From positions 2,170,001 through 2,234,000 of the forward strand of contig NZ_CP114176.1 in the NCBI RefSeq assembly GCF_027186265.1: a stretch of 64,000 nt of DNA, in the 5' to 3' direction. This document shows, piece after piece, positions 1-7,638 of this stretch. The position numbers and the translations under genes are program-made. Each line of letters opens with the position of its first letter. The first letter of the stretch is position 1. Source of the DNA: Lentibacillus daqui. Lineage in GTDB: Bacteria; Bacillota; Bacilli; Bacillales; Amphibacillaceae. Under the pieces are notes generated by a model. That model was given only the letters and a program-made list of their open reading frames with translations. It did not search any database and was not told where the DNA came from.

Positions 1-82
1 TGCGTTCCCTGATTGTTTGACCCGCCTGAAGTACCCAAGCTTTTGCCTGTTCAAAAATATTCTCTCGCAACCCAAAATCCAT
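1..82 (-). CDS. suhB: Inositol monophosphatase family protein (SuhB/YktC), N-terminal 27 codons only
   Basis: Reading the minus strand from 82, an ATG preceded by TTGGAGG at good spacing opens a frame beginning MDFGLRENIFEQAKAWVLQA and running off the left edge. The amphipathic start resembles the first helix of SuhB/YktC phosphatases, and yktC follows yktB and ykzI in B. subtilis, which is the order here. Only 27 residues are visible, so no catalytic motif can be checked. The assignment rests mainly on synteny. Confidence 0.55.
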   Translation of the reverse strand, partial: MDFGLRENIFEQAKAWVLQAGQTIRER

Positions 83-237
83 ATGCTATGTCCTCCAATG
101 CTTAGATTAGTACCATACTATCAAATCCTGCCAATAGCGTCATTAAAAGTGCCCTGCTTAAGAATTACTTCTTTAAACGGAACAAAAAAGGACACCTATA
201 CAGAATAAGAAACATAGGCGTCAGGTCAGCTTGGGCG

Positions 238-429
238 TTATTTATTTTCTATTTCAAGTAGTTGTCTCCGGAGTTGTTCCAATCGTTCTTTTGTTTTTAT
301 GATTTGAACAGTATCGTTCGCTTTCATCGCATCATGAAGTGTTACAAGCTCATAATCAATTTCCATACGAATGACAGGCAATTTCTCTTCGGCTTCTTTT
401 CGTCTCAGGGCTTCCATTACGTATTTCAT
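238..429 (-). CDS. ykzI: Small charged protein, YkzI-like
   Basis: A 63-residue, highly charged, helix-prone protein without membrane segment or Cys motif. The start ATG follows a GAAGG ribosome site. It lies upstream of the suhB start on the same strand and is divergent from yktB, as ykzI is in B. subtilis, and the size matches. The C-terminal half (residues about 35-63) has the heptad-like spacing of a short coiled coil. No function is known to me; the name rests on position and size rather than on a recognised motif. Confidence 0.6.
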   Translation of the reverse strand: MKYVMEALRRKEAEEKLPVIRMEIDYELVTLHDAMKANDTVQIIKTKERLEQLRRQLLEIENK

Positions 430-598
430 ATACCTTCATCCCTTCAGATGACTTATGTTATACTATGACTTAAATCACTATATCGTTCAACATTTTTCCC
501 GGGTGAATCATAAATTTAGGAGATTAATGACACTAGGCTTTTCTTAATTATTAATATTCTTATCTATTCCCAGTTTAGCCGATTTTAAACGGTATTGC

Positions 599-635
599 TT
601 GACTGAGGTAACGATTTACTTAATAATGATTATAA
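599..635 (+). promoter_or_regulatory. Candidate sigma-A promoter overlapped by a Fur/PerR-type box
   Basis: TTGACT at 599-604 and AATAAT at 622-627 are 17 bases apart. The 15-base dyad TAATAATGATTATAA at 621-635 matches the PerR/Fur family 7-1-7 consensus TTATAATNATTATAA at 14 of 15 positions and covers the -10 element, a repressing position. The transcript would run into the repeat at 643-722 and then yktB. Which regulator binds cannot be read from sequence. Confidence 0.5.
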
Positions 636-642
636 TCTACTA

Positions 643-722
643 GTGCGTGTTCAAAAGGAGGATAAAAAGGACCGAGAAGTTCTAGGCGGCGTAGCTTTGA
701 GCAGCGGTAAAAATGGACACGC
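643..722. repeat. Dispersed TGTTCAAAAAG-type repeat, right-truncated copy
   Basis: Begins GTGTTCAAAAGGAGGATAAA and shares about 60 bases, including GAAGTTCTAGGCGGCGTAGC, with the copy at 12787-12952. The opposite terminal inverted repeat is not recognisable, so this copy looks truncated. It lies in the yktB 5' region, directly downstream of the Fur/PerR-boxed promoter. Confidence 0.6.
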
Positions 723-767
723 TCTACTAGGCAATAAGCATGTTTACTCGAGAAAGGATGACAGATT

Positions 768-1394
768 GTGACATTTCATGGCTTTTCATCAGCGGATTTT
801 GCGGTTTTTTCGAATGATGGATTAGACGAACGGATGGAGGCAATACAAAACCGCATCCAGCCAAAATTTCAAGAAATCGGAAATGAACTGGTCGACTATT
901 TGCAAGCAATACTTGGAAACGAAATGTTCTTGCATATTGCCAAACACGCCAGAAGAACCGTTAATCCCCCAGATGATACATGGTTGGCAATTGCCAATAA
1001 TAAACGCGGCTATAAAAAGCATCCCCATTTTCAGGTAGGTTTATGGGATGATCGTGTTTTCGTCTGGCTTGCCTACATTTATGAATTACCAAATAAACAA
1101 GAAATGGCCGAGGTATTTTTAGATCACCAGCATGACTTGGAACACATGCTTCCAGCTGACTACAATATTTCCATGAACCATATGAAAAAGTCAGATGACC
1201 AACTAAGGGATGTTGAATTGAATGCGATTTTGGAACGATTTAAAAACGTAAAAAGTGCCGAGCTCCTGCTGGGAAAACAATTTGCCGCAAATGATCCAAT
1301 TCTGGCAGATGGGGCATCGTTTTTACAGGAAATAAAGTCCATCCTGGATGTATTGGTCCCTATTTATCAGCTTTCTTTGAGAACAAAGGCGTAA
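768..1394 (+). CDS. yktB: YktB, UPF0637 / DUF1054 family protein
   Basis: A 208-residue soluble protein with the typical YktB opening (MTFHGFSSADFAVFSNDGLD) and length. No signal peptide or membrane segment. The start is GTG, about nine bases after AGAAAGG. In B. subtilis yktB sits between yktA and ykzI, as here. Biochemical function is unknown to me. The gene ends inside the GC-rich element that begins at 1394, so its stop codon lies next to the outer stem of that structure. Confidence 0.9.
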   Translation: MTFHGFSSADFAVFSNDGLDERMEAIQNRIQPKFQEIGNELVDYLQAILGNEMFLHIAKHARRTVNPPDDTWLAIANNKRGYKKHPHFQVGLWDDRVFVWLAYIYELPNKQEMAEVFLDHQHDLEHMLPADYNISMNHMKKSDDQLRDVELNAILERFKNVKSAELLLGKQFAANDPILADGASFLQEIKSILDVLVPIYQLSLRTKA

Positions 1395-1632
1395 GCGCCC
1401 GGTTAGCGGCGTAAAAACTGCGCCCTTGCAACACGGGTGGTTCGGCGTTGCCGCGCAAAGCGGCGTCCTTAGCCGAACATCCTTACCTACGAGATAAAGG
1501 AAACATGCCCCTGCAAAAGGGGTATGCCGACGTTGGCCGCAAAGGCCGTTCTTAGTCGGCCTTCCTTTAACTTACGAACCGATGTTGACTTATCGCAGGA
1601 AGAAACCTGAAGTTTGCTAGCCGCTGGGCGCT
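1394..1632. repeat. GC-rich multi-hairpin element, possible structured RNA or mobile repeat
   Basis: Two adjacent hairpins share one design: an outer stem, a GTT bulge on the 5' side, an inner GC stem, a GCAAA loop and a G-Y-CTTA bulge on the 3' side. They are at 1440-1478 (stem GTTCGGC/GCCGAAC) and 1526-1560 (stem GCCGAC/GTCGGC). A third hairpin at 1504-1526 has the stem GCCCC/GGGGT around GCAAA. The whole unit is closed by AGCGCCC (1394-1400) with GGGCGCT (1626-1632) and AGCGG (1405-1409) with CCGCT (1621-1625). Base composition is far more GC-rich than its surroundings. No protein fits. Confidence 0.65.
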
Positions 1633-1720
1633 GGAGCCGGACGGGGCCAACACTGGCATGAGCATAATAGAGCCTGAATTTTTTTACTATTATACCCTTC
1701 GGAAAAAGGGCGGTAACTGT

Positions 1721-1996
1721 TTACCCGCCCTTTTGTATTGTGACGGTACCATTTGTAGCTTTTGCCTGTTTTACAACCTGGTAACTAGCATACCCGGAAG
1801 CCTTTTTAAATTCCGCAAAAAGTCTTTTTTCTTCACTTTTGGACGGAACAATCTGTTTGAATCGGTGATAGGCAAGCATGACATCCGCCGCTTTTACATT
1901 ATTTTCGTATGCCTTTTCAATCATTGTAAAGAAATTGACCACATCGGTGATTTCCTCTTTTGTCCATGTTTCATCAATTGGATAATGATAATTCAT
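1721..1996 (-). CDS. yktA: YktA, UPF0223 family protein
   Basis: A 91-residue protein beginning MNYHYPIDETWTKEEITDVV, typical of the small UPF0223 family. An in-frame ATG lies five codons upstream, but TGGAGG sits nine bases before the ATG at 1996, so the shorter start is chosen. It begins 15 bases after the stop of the nitronate monooxygenase gene and is probably co-transcribed with it. The product is helical and soluble with no known activity. Confidence 0.88.
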   Translation of the reverse strand: MNYHYPIDETWTKEEITDVVNFFTMIEKAYENNVKAADVMLAYHRFKQIVPSKSEEKRLFAEFKKASGYASYQVVKQAKATNGTVTIQKGG

Positions 1997-2011
1997 GCCG
2001 CTATCCTCCAT

Positions 2012-2968
2012 TTACCGCCATTTATTTCGAATATCCTCTGCTTCTTTCAACAGGCTTGTCACTAATTCATCCACGGTTGGAATGGTATGAATGCGTGCTG
2101 CGATTTGTCCTGCCCAGCCAAAACCGGTTGTAGCATCACCATCGTAAATATACCGTTTATTTGCTTCTCCACTAATATATGTCTTCAGATCGTCATATGT
2201 AGACTGGTTTGCCTCCAAATCAAGAATCGCATCCGTCCATTCATTTTTCAATGCTCTTGCTGGTGTACCCAGGGTGCGTTTGATAACAGTGGTTGCATTT
2301 TCGTCCGCATCGATTAGTGCCTGTTTATAGTCCGGATGGGCATCGATACATTCTTTCGTTGCGATAAACCTGGTACCCATTTCAATTCCTTCAGCTCCAA
2401 GTGCCAAGGCTGCCATCAATCCGCGGCCATCACCAATTCCACCAGAGGCAATAACGGGAATCGACACATGATCGACTACTTGCGGGGTTAATACAAGTGT
2501 ACCGGTATCCCCGCGTCCCAAATGACCGCCACCTTCCTGACCAACGACCATAACAGCATCAGCACCTAATTCCTCCGCTTTTTCCGCCTGTCTTCTTGCT
2601 GCAACCAGTACCAGCTTTTTAATCGGATGTTCATTCACCATGTCCAGCACGCCTTTAGGATTCCCTCCGGTGACTGAAATAACCGGTACTTGCTCATCAA
2701 TTGCAGCCTGGACCATATGTTCAAATGTGCGCCCATGCTGACCAATGGCAAAGTTAACCCCAAATGGCTTATCTGTGAGTGTTCTGACACGTTTAATTTC
2801 TGCTTTTAATTCATCTGGGTCCGCTAGACTCATGGCGGTAATCTGACCCAAGCCCCCGGCGTTGGAAACTGCAGCTGCTAAATCGGCATAGGCAAGATAC
2901 GCCAGCCCCCCTTGGATAATTGGATATTTAATCTTTAATAATTCTGTTATTTTTGTGTTCCATTCCAT
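2012..2968 (-). CDS. NAD(P)H-dependent flavin oxidoreductase, nitronate monooxygenase family
   Basis: A 318-residue TIM-barrel flavoprotein of the 2-nitropropane dioxygenase/FabK superfamily. Near the N-terminus it has IIQGGLAYLAYADLAAAVSN and GGLGQIT. The FMN phosphate-binding region is VIASGGIGDGRGLMAALALGAEGIEMGTRF at about residues 170-200, written here as the segment around GGIGDGRG. The family includes nitronate monooxygenases, which detoxify nitronates, and FabK enoyl-ACP reductases. FabK is less likely because no lipid genes are nearby. It is first in an apparent two-gene unit with yktA. Confidence 0.85.
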   Translation of the reverse strand: MEWNTKITELLKIKYPIIQGGLAYLAYADLAAAVSNAGGLGQITAMSLADPDELKAEIKRVRTLTDKPFGVNFAIGQHGRTFEHMVQAAIDEQVPVISVTGGNPKGVLDMVNEHPIKKLVLVAARRQAEKAEELGADAVMVVGQEGGGHLGRGDTGTLVLTPQVVDHVSIPVIASGGIGDGRGLMAALALGAEGIEMGTRFIATKECIDAHPDYKQALIDADENATTVIKRTLGTPARALKNEWTDAILDLEANQSTYDDLKTYISGEANKRYIYDGDATTGFGWAGQIAARIHTIPTVDELVTSLLKEAEDIRNKWR

Positions 2969-3031
2969 GACTCAACTCTCCCCCATATCAACTATTTCTT
3001 TTATGCTATCATGTACTACCTTTTTATCCAA

Positions 3032-3228
3032 CAAAAAAGACTGCCAAAAATTCTTTGACAGCCCCTTCATCTAAATCTATATTATTTATTCTTATTGTTA
3101 CAATTAGGACATGTTCCATAAAGCGTTGTTACCTTCTCATCATCAAAATGTTCAATTGTTTTTTGACAATCCTGGCATATGACCGTACCCATTCGACCAG
3201 CTCCTTTTTGATTAATTGTAATATTGTA
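3032..3228 (-). ncRNA. SR1 dual-function small RNA
   Basis: Boundaries are inferred from a promoter (TTGCAA at 3258-3263, 18-base spacer, TATAAT at 3234-3239, minus strand) and an intrinsic terminator (GGCUGUCA/UGGCAGUC with a six-U run, 3032-3064). The predicted transcript is about 197 nt, close to the roughly 205 nt of B. subtilis SR1. It encodes SR1P. In B. subtilis SR1 also lies close to pdhD; it base-pairs with ahrC mRNA, and its gene is repressed under glycolytic conditions. The 5' end is approximate. Confidence 0.75.
3082..3192 (-). CDS. sr1P: SR1P, GapA-binding peptide encoded by SR1
   Basis: A 36-codon frame reads MGTVICQDCQKTIEHFDDEK and continues with VTTLYGTCPNCNNKNK. This matches the conserved SR1P pattern: a CQDC-type pair, an acidic middle, LYGTC and a second Cys pair, suggesting a small zinc-binding knuckle. 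AGGAG precedes the ATG by eight bases. In B. subtilis SR1P binds glyceraldehyde-3-phosphate dehydrogenase GapA and promotes its interaction with RNase J1, whose gene is also in this window. Confidence 0.88.
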   Translation of the reverse strand: MGTVICQDCQKTIEHFDDEKVTTLYGTCPNCNNKNK

Positions 3229-3282
3229 AATACATTATAGTATGACATAATTAGAATTGCAACCCCTAACAGTATATCACAT

Positions 3283-3323
3283 TAAAAATAGGGATCTGCC
3301 CAACGTGCCTTGGAGCAAATCCC
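3283..3323 (-). terminator. Intrinsic terminator of the polysaccharide deacetylase gene
   Basis: On the minus strand GGGAT...ATCCC with an inner TTGG/CCAA pairing is followed by ATTTTT. It starts ten bases beyond the stop of the deacetylase gene. Confidence 0.65.
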
Positions 3324-3332
3324 TTTATCACT

Positions 3333-4148
3333 TTATCTTATCAACTTTGGATCGACTATTTCATATCCCTGATCACGTAAACCGGTGACAATATCTTTAA
3401 TGGCAGCAGCTGTCCATGGGCGGTCATGCATGAGTAAATTAGCGCCGTTGTTTAATAAATCAGTGTGAAGCATAATATCGGTGATTGCATCTTTTGACAT
3501 GTATTCCTTATTCCAATCATAGCCATATGACCAATTCATTAATGTCATCCCTTCATCCTTGACTATCTGCTTGGAATAATCGGTATTAGCTCCGTTTGGT
3601 GCTCGAAAGAATTTTGGTTTTTCGCCAATGATTTTTTCCACCATATCATCTACCCGGACAATTTCCTCTTTTTGCTTTTCTTTGGATACATCAGGCAGTA
3701 AAGTGTGGTTATACGTATGGTTTCCAATCACGAATCCCATATCATGAATTTGTTTGAGTTCTTGTTTCTTCTCCGGGGATTTCAGAAAATGTCCATTCAC
3801 AAAAAAGATCGCACTGGCATCCAATTTTTTCAATGTCTTAGCAATATCTAACGCATGTTCATCTGGAGCATCATCGAATGTTAAAAGCACTACTTTTTCA
3901 TTGGCATGTTTACTGATCGGGACAACCGACCATGCATCCGAAATTTTATATTTTGGGGTTCTCGCATTTTCTGTTTTTTCCTCGTTTTTTTGTTTATCTT
4001 TCCCCTTGCCACCATCGGCCGGTGTTTTCTCTGTTTTTGTAACTGCAACATCTTCCTTATCCGATTGTTCCTTTTCGGTATGTGCGCTACATGATGCCAA
4101 CAGGAAAACAAACCATGACAACAAGACAAATACCTTCATTTTTTTCAC
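3333..4148 (-). CDS. Polysaccharide deacetylase family lipoprotein (NodB domain)
   Basis: A 271-residue exported protein. Residues 1-20 form a lipoprotein signal with lipobox LASC, so the mature form is anchored outside the membrane at Cys20. A charged linker of about 50 residues precedes a NodB domain. Metal-site motifs are TFDDAPD (motif 1), HTYNH (motif 2), RAPNG (motif 3), YGYDW (motif 4) and LLMHD (motif 5), so it looks active. Likely substrates are peptidoglycan or another N-acetylated wall glycan. The start is GTG after AGGGATGG. It stands alone with its own terminator. Confidence 0.88.
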   Translation of the reverse strand: MKKMKVFVLLSWFVFLLASCSAHTEKEQSDKEDVAVTKTEKTPADGGKGKDKQKNEEKTENARTPKYKISDAWSVVPISKHANEKVVLLTFDDAPDEHALDIAKTLKKLDASAIFFVNGHFLKSPEKKQELKQIHDMGFVIGNHTYNHTLLPDVSKEKQKEEIVRVDDMVEKIIGEKPKFFRAPNGANTDYSKQIVKDEGMTLMNWSYGYDWNKEYMSKDAITDIMLHTDLLNNGANLLMHDRPWTAAAIKDIVTGLRDQGYEIVDPKLIR

Positions 4149-4504
4149 AGTTGTCCATCCCTTCGTTGTTTTAATGACCTATTTTTATTTTAACGAATAT
4201 CCCAAAATCATGTATACGGAACAAAAAATTTCTGTTATCAAGAAATTTTTTGTTTGCAAATGGACAACGCCGGGTATACAGTCAACCATTGGGTCCTGTA
4301 AATCCATGACTAGATTTGTCGTATTAGCAAATAATAGAGAAAAAGTTGAGACAAAAACGAGAATATGTTTAAATACATAAATGTGCCCTTTTTATCTAGT
4401 TATAGGAAAAATCCCCTTAAACTTTTTCTAATCAAATTAAAAACGGAACAGACTTATCGAAAAGTCGGTTGTTTCCCTACTCTGTATAGAAAGGAATTAT
4501 GTTT
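4149..4504. other. Intergenic region between the deacetylase and opuD
   Basis: A divergent gap that should hold both promoters. The only clear structure is a perfect 14-base inverted repeat, AACAAAAAATTTCT at 4220-4233 and its complement at 4241-4254, possibly an operator or transcript hairpin. I could not assign -35/-10 pairs with confidence. Confidence 0.5.
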
Positions 4505-6049
4505 ATGAAGAAAGTTACACGCGTTTTTTATATTTCGGCAGTTATCGCCATTATTTTTATCGTATGGGGAATTGTTCCTAAAGGTGTTCTCCCGCATGCG
4601 AATTTGGACAATGTGACAACCAGTATCCAAACATTTTTTGTCGATAAATTTGGCTGGTTTTATCTGCTAAGTATGACTGCATTCGTTATCTTTTCGCTCT
4701 ATCTTATTTTTTCCAAGTATGGCAGGATAAAGCTTGGTAAACCAGGTGATAAACCGGAATACTCGTATATTACCTGGTTTGCCATGCTCTTTAGTGCCGG
4801 AATGGGAATTGGATTAGTCTTTTGGGGGGCTGCTGAACCAATCTCCCACTTTAATGAACCACCATATGGGGATGGACAAACTGCAGGAGCAGCCAAAACC
4901 GCTATGCAATATAGTTTTTTTCATTGGGGATTACATCCATGGGCGGTTTACGCAACACTAGGCTTGGCACTGGCTTATTTCAAATTCCGAAAACAAGCAC
5001 CTGGTGTGATCAGTGCGATTTTGCAACCTGTTTTTGGGGATCGTGTAAAAGGACCGCTTGGCACATGTATTGATGTTATCGCTGTGTTTGCAACTGTTTT
5101 TGGCGTTGCCACGTCACTTGGTCAAGGTGCCATTCAAATCAGTGGAGGACTTTCCTATGTTTTCGGTCTTAATCAGACGATCACGGTGCAATTTGTAATT
5201 ATCATTTTGGTCACTATTCTTTATTTAATTTCCGCAATGACCGGGTTAAATAAAGGTATCAAGTATTTAAGTAATACAAATATTATTCTTGCTATTATGC
5301 TAATGGTGTTTATGTTGTTTGTGGGGCCCACTAAATTTTTTATGGATTTCTTTACTACATCGATCGGTAGCTATGTGCAAAACTTACCAAGTATGAGCTT
5401 TCGGATGACACCATTTAATAGCGGCGGCAGTGAGTGGCTGAATAACTGGACCATGTTTTTTTGGGCATGGTGGATTGCCTGGGCACCGTTTGTAGGAATG
5501 TTTATTGCCCGGGTTTCACGTGGAAGAACCGTTCGGGAATTTGTAACTGGGGTATTACTTGTGCCGACTATTTTCAGTGCATTATGGTTTACGGTTCTTG
5601 GCGGATCCGGCATTCATTTGGAAGTGTTTGATCATGTGGACATTATGTCTTCCATTAATGATATCGGCGAAGAAGCAGCACTCTTTGCTGTATTGGAACA
5701 CTTTCCACTCGGTACGATTATCTCAGTTCTCGCCATTCTGCTCATTAGTATCTTCTTTATTACATCGGCCGATTCGGCGACATTTGTACTAGGTATGCAA
5801 ACTACAGGTGGTAGTCTTTATCCACCAAATATCGTGAAGCTTGTCTGGGGACTTATTCAATCAGGTGCCGCAGCCATTCTCTTATGGCAAGGCGGGTTGA
5901 ATGCATTGCAAACTGCATCCATAATTGCCGCATTACCGTTTGCAATTATTATGCTCCTCGTTATCGTGTCATTGGTTAAGTCATTTAAAGAAGAAGCACG
6001 ACAGTTTGAATTAAAACAAAATAAGCAACGAACGAGTAGCAGAGGTTAG
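4505..6049 (+). CDS. opuD: Glycine betaine / osmolyte transporter, BCCT family
   Basis: A 514-residue, 12-helix carrier of the betaine-choline-carnitine family. Diagnostic segments are MGIGLVFWGAAEPISHF, the Trp-rich WAWWIAWAPFVGMFIARVSR and the late TSADSATFVLG. It imports compatible solutes with Na+ and so supports growth at high osmolarity. The ATG at 4505 is nine bases from AAGGA; the one at 4499 is only three bases away and less likely. A strong bidirectional terminator follows. The exact substrate (betaine, choline, carnitine or proline betaine) cannot be read from sequence. Confidence 0.9.
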   Translation: MKKVTRVFYISAVIAIIFIVWGIVPKGVLPHANLDNVTTSIQTFFVDKFGWFYLLSMTAFVIFSLYLIFSKYGRIKLGKPGDKPEYSYITWFAMLFSAGMGIGLVFWGAAEPISHFNEPPYGDGQTAGAAKTAMQYSFFHWGLHPWAVYATLGLALAYFKFRKQAPGVISAILQPVFGDRVKGPLGTCIDVIAVFATVFGVATSLGQGAIQISGGLSYVFGLNQTITVQFVIIILVTILYLISAMTGLNKGIKYLSNTNIILAIMLMVFMLFVGPTKFFMDFFTTSIGSYVQNLPSMSFRMTPFNSGGSEWLNNWTMFFWAWWIAWAPFVGMFIARVSRGRTVREFVTGVLLVPTIFSALWFTVLGGSGIHLEVFDHVDIMSSINDIGEEAALFAVLEHFPLGTIISVLAILLISIFFITSADSATFVLGMQTTGGSLYPPNIVKLVWGLIQSGAAAILLWQGGLNALQTASIIAALPFAIIMLLVIVSLVKSFKEEARQFELKQNKQRTSSRG

Positions 6050-6077
6050 CAACTAATGAGTTGCCAGGCATTCCTAA

Positions 6078-6124
6078 TAAAAGACCCCTTGATACATTTT
6101 AAAACGTATCAAGGGGTCTTTTAT
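6078..6124. terminator. Bidirectional terminator between opuD and pdhD
   Basis: A 16-base stem AAAGACCCCTTGATAC (6080-6095) with its complement at 6106-6121 and T-rich flanks on both sides serves the convergent opuD and pdh operon. A second 15-base stem at 6162-6198 (AATAGGAGAGTTGTG and complement) lies nearer pdhD but has a weak U tract. Confidence 0.85.
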
Positions 6125-6227
6125 TCCTGTTTATAGCGTATGTGTTGCCCGCTCACATACGAATAGGAGAGTTGTGTGACGAACACAACTCTCCTATTTG
6201 TATTTCATAATTCTATTTTAATCAGAA

Positions 6228-7634
6228 TCACATAGTATGGATTGGCAATCCTAGTGCTTTTTCAGCTGCTTCCATCGTGATTTCACCCAAGCTTGGATGT
6301 GCATGTACCGTTAGCGCGATGTCTTCGGCGGTCATGCCTGCTTCAATGGCTAAACCAATTTCAGCGATCATGTCACTTGCATTCGGTCCCGCGATTTGTG
6401 CACCAATAACAAGTCCATCTTCTTCCCGTGTAATTAGCTTCAGGTATCCTTCACTAACATTTAATGATAGTGCCCGGCCATTCGCTGCAAATGGGAATTT
6501 TGATGCTTTCGCTTTATAGCCTGCCTCTTTAGCCGACTTTTCCGTATGTCCAACCGTTGCAAGTTCCGGGTCGGAGAAAACAACTGCCGGCATACCGATG
6601 TAGTCTACTTCCGCCTTTTCACCGCTAATAGCTTCAGCAGCAATCTTGCCTTCATAAGAAGCTTTATGTGCCAGTGGCATACCAGGTACAATATCACCAA
6701 TTGCATAAATGTTAGGGATATTGGTACGGCATTGTTTATCAACTTTAATCAGGCCTTTGTCGCCTACCTCAATGCCAACTTGTTCAAGGCCAATATCTTC
6801 CGTGTTTGGTTTACGGCCGACTGTTACCAATACATAATCCGCTTCAATAGTTTCTTCTTTACCTTTTGCTTCATAGGTTACCTTGACACCATCCGCTGAT
6901 TCTTCGACACCTTTGGCCATTGCCTCAGTGATAATGTTTACGCCATTCTTTTTGAGACGTTTTTTCACAATTTGTGAGGATTGCTTTTCAAATCCGTTCA
7001 GAATGTCTTTTAATCCTTCTAACACGGTAATTTCAGTGCCAAAGTTGGCATATGCTGAACCCAACTCGGTTCCGATATAGCCACCGCCAATAACTACCAT
7101 TTTCTTCGGAATTTCTTTTAAGTTCAATGCACCAGTTGAATCTAACACACGATCTGAGAATTTAAAACCTGGAATCTCAATTGGTGTTGAACCGGTTGCG
7201 ATAATACAATTGTTAAATTTGTACGTTTGGGACTGCTTATCGTCCATAATTTTTGCTGTATTTTCATCAACAAAATATACTTCACCTTTAACAATGTCCA
7301 CTTTGTTTCCTTTCAACAAACCTTCCACACCAGATGTAAGTTTGTTAACCACGGCTCCTTTCCATTCTTGCACTTTGGAAAAGTCTACGGAAACATTTTC
7401 AGTGGATATCCCCAGTTCTTCATTACCATGTGCTTGTTCAGTCAAGTGCCCAGCTTGAATTAATGCTTTCGATGGAATACATCCGACATTCAAGCAAACA
7501 CCACCTAAAGAACCTTTCTCAGCAATGGTAACCTTTTGCCCCATTTGTGCAGCACGGATGGCGGCGACATAACCGCCAGGGCCGGCTCCAACTACTAGTG
7601 TATCAACTTCTACCGGAAAATCTCCTACTACCAT
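6228..7634 (-). CDS. pdhD: Dihydrolipoyl dehydrogenase, E3 of pyruvate dehydrogenase
   Basis: A 468-residue FAD-dependent disulfide oxidoreductase that reoxidises dihydrolipoamide on E2 with NAD+. It has the FAD motif VVGAGPGGYVAA (residues 14-25), redox pair C47/C52 in GGVCLNVGCIPSK, a central NAD motif VIGGGYIGTELG, and the C-terminal dimer-partner base HAHPSLGE. It is the last gene of pdhABCD, four bases after pdhC. GGAGG lies nine bases before the ATG. Length and motifs are complete. Confidence 0.97.
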   Translation of the reverse strand: MVVGDFPVEVDTLVVGAGPGGYVAAIRAAQMGQKVTIAEKGSLGGVCLNVGCIPSKALIQAGHLTEQAHGNEELGISTENVSVDFSKVQEWKGAVVNKLTSGVEGLLKGNKVDIVKGEVYFVDENTAKIMDDKQSQTYKFNNCIIATGSTPIEIPGFKFSDRVLDSTGALNLKEIPKKMVVIGGGYIGTELGSAYANFGTEITVLEGLKDILNGFEKQSSQIVKKRLKKNGVNIITEAMAKGVEESADGVKVTYEAKGKEETIEADYVLVTVGRKPNTEDIGLEQVGIEVGDKGLIKVDKQCRTNIPNIYAIGDIVPGMPLAHKASYEGKIAAEAISGEKAEVDYIGMPAVVFSDPELATVGHTEKSAKEAGYKAKASKFPFAANGRALSLNVSEGYLKLITREEDGLVIGAQIAGPNASDMIAEIGLAIEAGMTAEDIALTVHAHPSLGEITMEAAEKALGLPIHTM

Positions 7635-7638
7635 TGTT

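Noticed and set aside
17..208. Open frame on the plus strand at the left edge
   Set aside because: It overlaps the suhB start and ribosome site on the minus strand and lacks a ribosome site of its own.
5087..5104. TTGGCACATGTATTGAT inside opuD as a sigma-54 promoter
   Set aside because: Lies within coding sequence and lacks the GC of the -12 element.
6162..6203. Second hairpin near pdhD as the main pdh terminator
   Set aside because: The stem is strong but the U tract on the minus strand is poor; the hairpin at 6080-6121 fits better for both convergent units.
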